A program made the position numbers and the translations under genes. Shown piece by piece: positions 34,813 to 44,614 of a DNA stretch of 64,000 bases. The stretch is taken from NCBI RefSeq assembly GCF_029892685.1, contig NZ_JARXVD010000024.1, forward strand, positions 1 to 64,000. The letters are read 5' to 3'. The notes under the pieces are model-generated. The model searched no databases. It saw only the letters and a list, made by a program, of their open reading frames with translations, and was not told where the DNA came from. The stretch is from Mycobacterium sp. OTB74 (GTDB lineage: Bacteria; Actinomycetota; Actinomycetes; Mycobacteriales; Mycobacteriaceae). Position 1 is the stretch's first letter. Every line of letters begins with the position of its first letter.

Positions 34813-35802
34813 CTACCTGCTGGGACCGGTTGACTCGCGTTGGTCGACCACCCGGGTCTTGTACAGGCTGGCCACTGTTGTCACCACCAGCGTGACGACG
34901 ATGACAGCCAGGGACGCCAGGGTCGGAATCTGCGGTATCGGGAAGTGGTGATCGACGCCCAGGAATGGCAGGGGGCTCTCGTGCAGGGCGTGCAGCGTCA
35001 GCTTCACGCCGATGAAGAACAGGATGAACGCCAGTCCCTGGGACAGATAAACCAGCCGTTTGAGCATGTCGCCGAGCAGGAAATACAGCTGGCGCAGGCC
35101 CATCAGCGCGAACACGTTGGCGGTGAACACCAGGTACGGCTCCTGGGTCAGGCCGTAAATGGCCGGGATCGAATCCAGGGCGAACAGCAGGTCGGTGGTG
35201 CCCAGCGCGACGATCACCAGAGCCATCGGCGTCATGAGTCGCTTGCCGTTGACGATGACGGACAGTCGCACGCCGTTCCACTCGTCGGTGGTCTTGAGGT
35301 GCTTGCGGGCGAACCGCACGACCCTGTTCTCGGCATCATCGTCGTGGTCGGTGTTGCGTGCCAGCTTGACCGAGGTGTAGATGAGGAACAGGCCGAAGAT
35401 GTAGAAAATCCAGGAGAATTGCGAAATGGCAACGGCGCCAAGAGCAATGAAGACGCCGCGGAAGATCAGCGCCAAGATGATGCCTACCAGCAGCGCCTGC
35501 TGCTGGTAGATCTTCGGCACCTTGAAGCTGCCCATGATGATCAGAAAGATGAACAGGTTGTCGATCGACAGGCTGTACTCGGTGAGCCAGCCGGCGAAGA
35601 ACTGGACCCCGAATTCGTCGCCGTGGAAGTTCCACACCCAAATGCCGAAAGCCACGGCAAGAGCGATGTAGAGCGCGAGAAAGGCGGCGGTTTCGCGCGT
35701 TGTCGGTTCATGCGGCCTACGGCCGATAATCACCACGTCGAAAACGAGCACCGCCACCGTCACGCCGACGGTGATGATCCATTCCAGCTGGGACACATTC
35801 AT
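34813..35802 (-). CDS. TerC-family integral membrane protein, probable manganese exporter, 329 aa
   Basis: About nine transmembrane helices are visible, with the acidic motifs typical of TerC: LSIDNLFIFLII and TTDLLFALDSIPAIYGL. TerC/Alx/MeeF-type proteins export Mn2+ and protect exported metalloproteins. The ATG at 35802 has GGAGG upstream. A yybP-ykoY-type Mn2+ riboswitch occupies the leader (about 35825-35940), which strongly supports manganese control. The longer frame to 35868 would run through the riboswitch and is rejected. Confidence 0.9.
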   Translation of the reverse strand: MNVSQLEWIITVGVTVAVLVFDVVIIGRRPHEPTTRETAAFLALYIALAVAFGIWVWNFHGDEFGVQFFAGWLTEYSLSIDNLFIFLIIMGSFKVPKIYQQQALLVGIILALIFRGVFIALGAVAISQFSWIFYIFGLFLIYTSVKLARNTDHDDDAENRVVRFARKHLKTTDEWNGVRLSVIVNGKRLMTPMALVIVALGTTDLLFALDSIPAIYGLTQEPYLVFTANVFALMGLRQLYFLLGDMLKRLVYLSQGLAFILFFIGVKLTLHALHESPLPFLGVDHHFPIPQIPTLASLAVIVVTLVVTTVASLYKTRVVDQRESTGPSR

Positions 35803-35824
35803 ACAAGAGCCTCCGGGCGTCAAA

Positions 35825-35940
35825 AAACGACCGAGGTCTCTACCGCCGCAGTGTGCGACCCGTGGCACCGGTTACGCGTCAATGCGCAACGTGATGACGA
35901 CACCACGGCTAAGGAATACTCCCCTCGCAGAGCAGTATCT
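35825..35940 (-). ncRNA. yybP-ykoY (Mn2+-sensing) riboswitch upstream of the TerC-family gene
   Basis: Read 5' to 3' on the minus strand, the leader shows the conserved pieces in order. A GCGAGGGGAGTA block (complement of about 35917-35928) is followed by GTGTCGTCATCACG (complement of about 35890-35903), then a variable arm. The 3' block GGTAGAGACCTCGG is the complement of about 35831-35844. CGAGG at the 5' side pairs with CCTCG at the 3' side to make the P1 stem, and a run of six T residues follows. These match the core of the yybP-ykoY class. The Shine-Dalgarno sequence of the TerC gene lies just downstream. Confidence 0.85.
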
Positions 35941-35982
35941 CAGACCGCGGTCCGGAAGTGGAACCCAGCTGCTCCAGGCACC

Positions 35983-36729
35983 TCACGCGGCGATGAGCAC
36001 TGTCAGCTCAAGGTCGTTGCGCTCCACCCGCATCCCTGTCCTGCGGGCAACGGTCGCCACCGCGGCGGCATCATTCGGCTCAGCGCGGCTGCCGGCCAGG
36101 GCACGGGCCAGTCGGCCCTTATGCGCCTTGTTGAAATGGCTGACCACGGTGCGCCGACCGTCCGGATGCTCGGTATAGACGTCGACGGTGACTGCGCCGG
36201 GTACCCGTCCGAGTGCGGCATAGGAACCGGAGCGCAGGTCGACGATCAGTTCGTCGGCGGCGATCTGAGCCAGCAGCGGTTCCAATTTCGGCCGCCACCG
36301 GCTCGCCAGGGTTCCACCCGCAGGGAGCTTCGAGGTAGCCGACAGGCGATAGGCAGGGATGCGGTCGTCGGCGCGCAGCAGGCCGAAGAGCGCTGAGCCC
36401 ACCGCAAGGCGACTTCGAGCGCGCGCGGCCGCAGCAGCACTCAACGATCCGATGTCCAGCGCGTCGTAGAGCACGCCGGTGTACCGGTCGATGGCCGACA
36501 GCGTTGGGGCGGTCAGCAATTCGGCGTTGCGTCTGATTTCGGCGTCTTGCGCTGGAGATATCCCGAGCGCCTTTCGGCTCGCCTCGGGATCGGCGGCCAA
36601 GGCGACCAGTTCGCTGAGCAACGTCGTACGCAGCGGTGTGAGGTCCGGTGAGCCCAATTCATCCAGGCGCAGTTGCGGTCCGTCGCCACCTGGGCGTTTG
36701 GTCTCCGACGGGGGAAGCAGCACGATCAC
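35983..36729 (-). CDS. YaaA/DUF328-family peroxide-stress protein, 248 aa
   Basis: The protein begins MIVLLPPSETKRPGGDG and carries the family blocks AIDRYTGVLYDALDIGSL and DLRSGSYAALG, ending in a cationic segment (VVSHFNKAHKGRLARAL). Escherichia coli YaaA lowers free iron during peroxide stress and binds DNA; the mycobacterial homologue is usually annotated by similarity only. The GTG at 36729 is chosen because family members start directly with the I/V-V-L-L-P-P strand; 36780 is possible. It lies upstream of the Mn-riboswitch/TerC unit on the same strand, a metal/oxidative-stress neighbourhood. Confidence 0.8.
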   Translation of the reverse strand: MIVLLPPSETKRPGGDGPQLRLDELGSPDLTPLRTTLLSELVALAADPEASRKALGISPAQDAEIRRNAELLTAPTLSAIDRYTGVLYDALDIGSLSAAAAARARSRLAVGSALFGLLRADDRIPAYRLSATSKLPAGGTLASRWRPKLEPLLAQIAADELIVDLRSGSYAALGRVPGAVTVDVYTEHPDGRRTVVSHFNKAHKGRLARALAGSRAEPNDAAAVATVARRTGMRVERNDLELTVLIAA

Positions 36730-36926
36730 GGCGATGACCGTATCGGACCAACCTCGCAGGCCAACGCCGGTGTTGGTCACAAAGTTCTCGGTGACTCGCG
36801 GTCGATGGCTTTGCCGCAGTCCGCACGGTGACCTAGAGTTCGAGAACTACTGGCATCGGTGGCTGAGCTCAGCCGATCCGAGGTCGCAAACCGAGGTCAA
36901 CAAAACCGTGGAATGCAGGGGTGGAC

Positions 36927-37148
36927 ATGAGTAACACCGATACATTTGCCATTCAGATGCGCGTTCGGGTCAATCGCGAGGATTCAGACGATGCGCATGG
37001 CGTCATTGTCGAGGACTACGGAGACCACGCCGGCTACCCGGTCGAAGTTGGCCACAACCACATTGCCGATGCAGCGCGACGCTGGGCCGTGATGCTCGAC
37101 AGCGGCTCCCTAGTGTTCGCCGACGACGACCACCTCAGCCGGGAGTAG
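36927..37148 (+). CDS. Small acidic conserved hypothetical protein, 73 aa
   Basis: This soluble protein (TFAIQMRVRVNREDSDDAHGVIVEDYG, ending SGSLVFADDDHL) probably forms a small beta-rich fold; no family is recognised. The ATG at 36927 has AGGGGTG upstream, with a GTG at 36921 possible. It is convergent with the glycine-rich gene, and the junction contains a small palindrome GTAGCT-ACT-AGCTAC (37145-37159) that spans both stop regions. Function unknown. Confidence 0.62.
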   Translation: MSNTDTFAIQMRVRVNREDSDDAHGVIVEDYGDHAGYPVEVGHNHIADAARRWAVMLDSGSLVFADDDHLSRE

Positions 37149-37155
37149 CTACTAG

Positions 37156-37458
37156 CTACCCGCCCCAGCCGCGGCTACCATCCCAGCCACCGCAGATGCC
37201 GTTGAGGCAGCCGTGGCCGAAGCCACCGGTCGCGGGGTTCCAGCCGCCGCAGCCCTGCCAGTTTCCGCCGCCGCCGCAGCCACCGCCGCCGCCCGAACCG
37301 TCCGGTCCGCCGGAGCCCGTTGGGGTATCAGCCAAGGTCACCTGGTCTGGGGCGCCGACCGAGGTGAGTGCAACCGCCGCCGCCGGGGCCGCGACAATCG
37401 CTGCTGTGGCGGCTACCGCGGCTACCGCCGATGTCATGAAATTCCGCCTGATTAGCAT
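37156..37458 (-). CDS. Exported glycine-rich protein, 100 aa
   Basis: A signal peptide (MLIRRNFMTSAVAAVAATAAIVAAPAAA) precedes a glycine-rich domain with four cysteines and tryptophans (GGGGCGGGGNWQGCGGWN, then CLNGICGGW). Such small secreted glycine-rich, Cys-containing proteins are frequent in mycobacteria and their role is unknown. The start is either ATG 37458 or the internal ATG at 37437, which has AGGCGG closer upstream. No domain family is assigned. Confidence 0.65.
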   Translation of the reverse strand: MLIRRNFMTSAVAAVAATAAIVAAPAAAVALTSVGAPDQVTLADTPTGSGGPDGSGGGGGCGGGGNWQGCGGWNPATGGFGHGCLNGICGGWDGSRGWGG

Positions 37459-37689
37459 GTCTACAGAATGCCCTCGCGGGGCCGGATATTCCAGCAGTTT
37501 CTGCTCTGAGTCCCGGCTGATTCCAGGTTTTATGTGCTTCCGCGCAGGTAGGAAGTCGATGTTTGGAAAGCGAAAAAAATGTCCTACGGCCCCCCGCGAT
37601 CGGGTGTGTCGCGCACCGTTGATCCACAGGCTCGCGGGGCTCGGCGCTGCGGTCGGTCGACGCTCTCCGCTGTTAGGCTCTGACCCGAA

Positions 37690-38922
37690 ATGGGTGTCGT
37701 GCGCAGCGGTGAGATCAGGGCTCTGTCCGGGCTGCGCATCGTGGCCGCTCTCTGGGTCGTCCTGTTTCACTTCCGTCCGCTGTTGCATCAGGCGTCACCG
37801 CCGCTCAGCGAGGCGCTCGCGCCGATCCTCGATTGCGGCGCCCAGGGCGTCGACCTGTTCTTCATCCTCAGCGGTTTCGTGCTGACCTGGAACTACCTGG
37901 ATCGCTTGGGGCCGGCCTGGTCCTTGCGTGAGACGCTGCACTTCCTGTGGCTGCGGCTGGCCCGGGTGTGGCCCGTGTACCTGGTGACGATGCATCTGGC
38001 GGCCGTGTGGGTCATCTTCACCCTCAACGTCGGCAATTTCCCCTCGCCGGAGGCGGCCAACCTCACCGGGCCCAACTACCTGCGGCAGGTCTTCCTGGTC
38101 CAGCTGTGGGTCGTACCGTTCTTCGACGACACCAGTTGGGACGGTCCGGCTTGGTCGATCAGCGCAGAGTGGTTGGCGTACCTGCTGTTTGGGGCCCTGG
38201 TGCTGGTGCTGTTCCAGGTCGCCCGGGTCAGTCGGGCGCGCACCCTGCTGTGGTTGGCATTCACGGCGACGCTGCCGCCGCTGCTGTTCTTGGCCGCCAC
38301 TGGCGCGTTCTACACGCCGTGGAGTTGGCTCCCGCGCATCGTCATGCAGTTCACCGCAGGCGCACTGGCGTGTGCGGCGGTACGCAAACTGGAGTTGAGT
38401 GACCGCGGCCAGAAGGTCGCCGGTTACCTGTCGCTTGTCATCGTCGCGGTCATCGTCGGCCTGCTGTACTGGTTCGACGCACACCCCATCTCGTCGATCC
38501 GCGACGATTTCGGCTTGGTCGACGTGTTCTTCCTGCCACTGGTGGTGGCGCTGGCGGTCGGCACCGGCAGCTTGCCGGCAGTGTTGTCGACCCGCGCCAT
38601 GGTCTACGGCGGCAAGGTTTCGTTCAGCTTGTACATGGTGCACGAGTTGGTTCACCAAGGCTGGAATTGGGCCGCCGCCCAGTACCGCATCGACATGGAG
38701 CCGAGCTGGCACACCAAGTTCATCGTGCTGGGGCTGTTGGCGGGTGCCTTTGCAGGCTCGGTGGTGTTGTTCCACTATGTTGAAGAGCCGGCCCGGCACT
38801 GGATGCGGCGCATGGTCGGGTCCGCTGCCGGTGATGCGAAAAGTGATGCGGGACAACGGAAGCTTCAGGCTATCCACGATTCCGATCACGATTCCAACGC
38901 GCGTTCGTCGCGGGCCGGCTAA
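37690..38922 (+). CDS. Acyltransferase 3 (OafA/PatB-like) membrane protein, 410 aa
   Basis: A ten-helix acyltransferase-3 domain is visible: RALSGLRIVAALWVVLFHFRP, GVDLFFILSGFVLTW, DGPAWSISAEW and VEEPARHWMRR. Members move acetyl or other acyl groups from a cytoplasmic donor onto polysaccharides or glycolipids at the cell surface. The C-terminus carries a short charged tail. An SGNH-hydrolase-type protein starts 24 bp downstream, a known partner domain of this family, so the two may form a split acetylation system. The ATG at 37690 is the start. Acceptor unknown. Confidence 0.87.
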   Translation: MGVVRSGEIRALSGLRIVAALWVVLFHFRPLLHQASPPLSEALAPILDCGAQGVDLFFILSGFVLTWNYLDRLGPAWSLRETLHFLWLRLARVWPVYLVTMHLAAVWVIFTLNVGNFPSPEAANLTGPNYLRQVFLVQLWVVPFFDDTSWDGPAWSISAEWLAYLLFGALVLVLFQVARVSRARTLLWLAFTATLPPLLFLAATGAFYTPWSWLPRIVMQFTAGALACAAVRKLELSDRGQKVAGYLSLVIVAVIVGLLYWFDAHPISSIRDDFGLVDVFFLPLVVALAVGTGSLPAVLSTRAMVYGGKVSFSLYMVHELVHQGWNWAAAQYRIDMEPSWHTKFIVLGLLAGAFAGSVVLFHYVEEPARHWMRRMVGSAAGDAKSDAGQRKLQAIHDSDHDSNARSSRAG

Positions 38923-38946
38923 CCGGAACACGTCAATGTTGAGCAC

Positions 38947-39666
38947 ATGGCTGGGGGATTAGTGCGTCGTCTGGGCACGCTGGTTGCGGTATTGCTGCTG
39001 TTGGTTGGGTTGACCGTCGCGGCGACGTCTATCGCGCCGACTCCGGCACGGTCGTACAACAACGTGAGTCGTGGCGCGCCGCCTGATCGCATCGCAGTGA
39101 TCAGTGATTCGTATACGAACGGAACGGATCTCGGCGGTCAGGGCCCGCGCGGATGGCCGGCACAGGCCTGGCGGCAGTTGGCCGTCCAGGGCGTCGAGGT
39201 GGCCGCCGACGTCGCCGCTGAAGGACGAGCCGGATACGGCGTGCGCGGTGACCACGGCAGTGTGTTCGCAGACCTGACCGGCCTTGCTGTGCGGCCCGAT
39301 GACGTGCTGGTGGTGTTCTTCGGTTCCCGCAACGATGAAAGCGTGGACCCGTTGGCGGTGTCCAGCCTGGCCCACGACGCCTTCGCGCAGGCGCGGCAGG
39401 TTGCTCCGGCCGCCCGACTGCTGGTGATCGGTCCGCCGTGGCCTACGCCCGACGTCCCGCAGCCCGTTCTGCAGATCCGTGACGCGCTGAACTTCCAGGC
39501 CGGATTGGCGGGTGCGCAATTCGTCGACCCGATAGCCCAGCGTTGGTTCATGGACCGTCCGGATCTGATCGCCTCCGATGGCGTGCATCCAACTGACGCC
39601 GGTCACGTCTATCTCGCAGGTCTGATCACTCCGTTGATCAGGGCCGCGCTGCCGGGCTGGACCTGA
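38947..39666 (+). CDS. SGNH/GDSL-type hydrolase or acyl-acceptor protein, exported, 239 aa
   Basis: A signal or anchor segment (about 8-30) precedes an SGNH fold: block I is ISDSYTNG with Ser55, block III near FFGSRNDE and block V is SDGVHPTDAGH. The catalytic Asp and His of the triad are in that last block. In many bacteria acyltransferase-3 proteins are fused or paired to such domains, which complete acyl transfer to sugars outside the membrane. Here the pair is adjacent and same-strand (24 bp). The ATG at 38947 starts it. Function inferred from pairing. Confidence 0.82.
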   Translation: MAGGLVRRLGTLVAVLLLLVGLTVAATSIAPTPARSYNNVSRGAPPDRIAVISDSYTNGTDLGGQGPRGWPAQAWRQLAVQGVEVAADVAAEGRAGYGVRGDHGSVFADLTGLAVRPDDVLVVFFGSRNDESVDPLAVSSLAHDAFAQARQVAPAARLLVIGPPWPTPDVPQPVLQIRDALNFQAGLAGAQFVDPIAQRWFMDRPDLIASDGVHPTDAGHVYLAGLITPLIRAALPGWT

Positions 39667-39667
39667 G

Positions 39668-40411
39668 TCAGCGCGCCGGCCGGAAAACCCATCCGCGAGC
39701 GACCAATTCGCCGACCACGGCCACTGCGCACGATTGCGACAGCAGTAGGGCGATCAGCACCAATACCTGAACTGCTCCGGCCTGGGTCGCCGACCCGGTG
39801 CTCAGCAATACGCCGACAAACGCGCCGGGCAGGGTCACCAGGCCTACCGTGCGGGTCTGGTCGATAGCGGGCAGCAGCGCGTCAGCGAGTTCGCCGGATA
39901 CCACCTCGAATCGCGACTCGCGTTCGCTCAGTCCCAGGCTCAGAGCGGCTTCGACCTCGCCGACCCGCCGGTGCAGTGCATCGAGGCCGCGTTTGGCAGC
40001 AACCGCGGAGGCAGTCATGGTGCCGCCCAGCACAATTCCGACAATCGGCACCAGCGCGACGCCGGTTGCCGGAATCAGTCCGGTCAGCAGCAGGGCCGGT
40101 ATCACCGCCAGCAGTCCGACGGCCAGCGGCAGTGCCATCCAGGCTGCGCTGCGACCGGCTTGGGTACGGCGCGCGGCGGTGAAGGTGGCGACGACGAACA
40201 TGACGAGCAGTACCACGATGGATGACCAGAGGTGGGTCATTGCGGCGGCCAGCACGGTGGACACCGCGGCCAGTTGCACGACCGCCCGTGCCGCGGCGGC
40301 CGGGATCACCGTGATGCGCCCCAGACCTGCCAGCCAGTAGCACAGCGCCGCCGCAACGGTCATCGCCAGCAGCACGGCGGCCAGCGTCGGGCCCACCACC
40401 GTGGCAGTCAT
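39668..40411 (-). CDS. FetB-like (UPF0014) ABC-type permease, 247 aa
   Basis: Seven or so hydrophobic segments with the UPF0014 pattern are seen: AAAARAVVQLAAV, GIVLGGTMTASAVA, ALSLGLSERES and QTRTVGLVTLPGAFVG. Escherichia coli FetAB is linked to iron export and peroxide resistance. No ATPase partner (FetA) is adjacent; the neighbours are the SGNH protein (convergent) and the GGDEF protein. The ATG at 40411 is used. Substrate inferred from the family only. Confidence 0.8.
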   Translation of the reverse strand: MTATVVGPTLAAVLLAMTVAAALCYWLAGLGRITVIPAAAARAVVQLAAVSTVLAAAMTHLWSSIVVLLVMFVVATFTAARRTQAGRSAAWMALPLAVGLLAVIPALLLTGLIPATGVALVPIVGIVLGGTMTASAVAAKRGLDALHRRVGEVEAALSLGLSERESRFEVVSGELADALLPAIDQTRTVGLVTLPGAFVGVLLSTGSATQAGAVQVLVLIALLLSQSCAVAVVGELVARGWVFRPAR

Positions 40412-40444
40412 GGCATCAGTGTGCCGGGGGTAGTGCTGCGCGGG

Positions 40445-41527
40445 CTAATCCTCGACGCGAAGTTCGTTGCGGATGTCGTAGCGGACGTCATTGCCACCGG
40501 CCTCGCGGGCCCGTTCCATCGCCCGCGCGGCTGCCGCCAGCAACGCGTCGATGACGACCTGCGGCGGGTGGGCGGTCAGTGGCGCCAGCGGCGTAGACAC
40601 CACGCCGATACTTGCGGTTACCCGTGACGGCGTGGATTTCATTGCGCCCTGCACCCGATCGATCAACGGTGAGGCATCCGGCGTGGTGAAGGTATCTGCG
40701 ATGATGAATTCGCTGTCGGTGATATGCGCGGCAATCGCATTGCGGCGCACCGTTTCCCGCAGTGCCTTGCTGACGTCGATCCGGGCCTGATTCGCCCGGC
40801 GGACGCCGGAAACCGATATCAGGACCGGCAGACTGTCGATGCTGACCATGGCGAGCACCAGGTGCCGGTCGTCCTGACGGTTGCGGGCAGCCAAGAGGTT
40901 GGCTGCACGGGCGTAGAGGCCGGCGGTGTTCAGCAGTCCGGTCAGCGGTTCGATCTCACCGTGCTGGATGTCGTTGGAGTTGAGTCGGATGGCCACCCGG
41001 CAGGTGAAATACACGAAGACGTTGAGCAGCCCGATCACCAGCGTGGCGCATACGGCCAGCATCGGGTCGTGGGTACCGAGCCTGACTGCCGTCCAGAGCA
41101 TGGTGGCCGAGGCCATGGTCCACAGCACTGCCAGCGTCCTGGGCTGGTGCAGAAAGGCGATGTAGGTACTGCCGAAAATATAGGTGGTCGCGGTCAGCAG
41201 GCCGAGCAGCGGATTGGACATGATCAAGCACGCGACGCTGGTCCAGACTCCGCCGAGGATGACGGAGACCGCCGATACGCGCCGCGACGGCCAGGCGTGG
41301 GGCCGCAGCCAGATCGCGGCGGAAATCACGCAGAACAACGCGATGCCGGCGGCCAGAGTTTCGGGAACGACACCATGCGGCCCCATGGGGCTGGCGATGA
41401 GTAGTGCCGGGACGAAACCCATACCCAGATTGAGGAAGGCGATGACCCGGGAGACCCGGGCCTGCAGTCCGCGCGCGGCCAATTCGGCAGTCAGCCAGTA
41501 ATAGTGGTCCTGTCTGCTTTTGCTCAC
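40445..41527 (-). CDS. Membrane-anchored degenerate GGDEF-domain protein, 360 aa
   Basis: Six hydrophobic segments (about residues 25-180) are followed by a cytoplasmic GGDEF-like domain beginning EIEPLTGLLNTAGLY. The signature loop is TDSEF (270-274) instead of GGDEF, so diguanylate cyclase activity is unlikely; it may sense or bind without synthesis. The start is uncertain: GTGs at 41527 and 41530 sit next to CGGGGGGC, whereas the ATG at 41587 would add an unlikely 20-residue head. It is divergent from furA. The membrane part resembles other mycobacterial GGDEF/EAL sensor proteins. Confidence 0.78.
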   Translation of the reverse strand: MSKSRQDHYYWLTAELAARGLQARVSRVIAFLNLGMGFVPALLIASPMGPHGVVPETLAAGIALFCVISAAIWLRPHAWPSRRVSAVSVILGGVWTSVACLIMSNPLLGLLTATTYIFGSTYIAFLHQPRTLAVLWTMASATMLWTAVRLGTHDPMLAVCATLVIGLLNVFVYFTCRVAIRLNSNDIQHGEIEPLTGLLNTAGLYARAANLLAARNRQDDRHLVLAMVSIDSLPVLISVSGVRRANQARIDVSKALRETVRRNAIAAHITDSEFIIADTFTTPDASPLIDRVQGAMKSTPSRVTASIGVVSTPLAPLTAHPPQVVIDALLAAAARAMERAREAGGNDVRYDIRNELRVED

Positions 41528-41856
41528 CACGCCCCCCGACGGTGCCCCGGGCCCGGCAATCGGTGAACCCGACGGCGTGAACTGCACCGATGCATAAGGA
41601 GCAGACTAACAATCGCATTTGGTGGCCATGGCCGTCTGCGACAAACTCGGTACCGGCGGTTCAGTGCGTGCGGTGGTGGGCGAGCACCCGGCCGGTGCGG
41701 GCCGATGGCGTGTCGCAGGACCTCCGACCTGACTTTCGTAAGGTAATCGAAATTTACTGTGCTGCAACTTCTTTGGCTGCGCTCGGCTGATATTCCGCGG
41801 ACTGGCGGGGTGTCGTGGTTCGAAGATTGTTCGCCAACACACCGCCATGCCAACTC

Positions 41857-41892
41857 TTGACTGATTCCAAAAAAGCGCGTAGAAGTGAAGAC
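41857..41892 (+). promoter_or_regulatory. furA promoter/operator region
   Basis: A TTGACT -35-like element at 41857 runs into an A-rich block (ATTCCAAAAAAGCG) before the GTG start of furA. This corresponds to the FurA-bound A+T-rich sequence described upstream of furA in M. tuberculosis and M. smegmatis (TTGACTCATTCCAGAAAAGGG type). The rest of the 305-bp divergent spacer back to the minus-strand start at 41588 holds nothing else I recognise. Confidence 0.7.
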
Positions 41893-42336
41893 GTGACATT
41901 GGACTACACGGAGCAGCTGCGGACCGCAGATCTTCGTGTGACACGCCCCCGCCTGGCGGTGCTGGAGGTGGTTTGCGGGCATCCGCATGCTGACACCGAG
42001 ACCATCTTCGACGCGGTGCGCGGCGTTCTGCCCGATGTCTCCAGACAGGCTGTCTACGACGTGCTTGCCGCGCTCACTACCGCGGGTCTGGTGCGGCGGA
42101 TCCAGCCTTCCGGCTCGGTCGCCAGATACGAGTCCCGGGTCGGCGACAACCATCACCATGTGGTGTGCCGATCGTGCGGGGTCATCGCCGATATCGACTG
42201 CGCGGTGGGCGAGGCCCCGTGCCTGACCCCGGCAGACACCAACGGTGCTCTTGACGGTTTCGTGCTCGACGAGGCCGAAGTCATCTACTGGGGTTTGTGC
42301 CCCGACTGCGTGGCTGCAACAACTTCGAAAACGTAG
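41893..42336 (+). CDS. furA: FurA, Fur-family regulator of katG, 147 aa
   Basis: A winged-helix N-terminal domain (LRVTRPRLAVLEVVCGHPHAD) and the metal-binding features of FurA are visible: HHHVVCRSCGVI and a C-terminal CPDC. It represses its own gene and the downstream katG, and is released under oxidative stress. The GTG at 41893 matches the M. smegmatis-type start MTLDYTEQLRTADLRV; the longer frame has no family similarity. It is co-transcribed with katG, 51 bp downstream. Confidence 0.93.
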   Translation: MTLDYTEQLRTADLRVTRPRLAVLEVVCGHPHADTETIFDAVRGVLPDVSRQAVYDVLAALTTAGLVRRIQPSGSVARYESRVGDNHHHVVCRSCGVIADIDCAVGEAPCLTPADTNGALDGFVLDEAEVIYWGLCPDCVAATTSKT

Positions 42337-42337
42337 G

Positions 42338-42387
42338 GATCACATCCGTGATCACAGCCCAATTCACCACTCCCGGAAGGAAATGCA
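42338..42387 (+). promoter_or_regulatory. furA-katG spacer: small hairpin and polypurine leader of katG
   Basis: GATCAC-ATCC-GTGATC (42338-42353) is a perfect 6-bp inverted repeat immediately after furA. A polypurine tract GGAAGGAAA (42375-42383) precedes the katG GTG start. In M. tuberculosis and M. smegmatis the katG message is cleaved in this spacer and a polypurine sequence stabilises it; this spacer has both features. Confidence 0.6.
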
Positions 42388-44559
<2,172 letters not shown>

Positions 44560-44571
44560 TTAAACCCGACT

Positions 44572-44607
44572 CAGTACCCCGTGAGCCATTCGGCTCACGG
44601 GGTACTG
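44572..44607. terminator. katG terminator: 16-bp perfect stem with tetraloop
   Basis: CAGTACCCCGTGAGCC and GGCTCACGGGGTACTG form a perfect 16-bp stem around the loop ATTC, twelve bases after the katG stop. It lies only a few bases before the start of the LysR gene and covers its ribosome binding region. Confidence 0.85.
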
Positions 44608-44614
44608 TGCTTTG

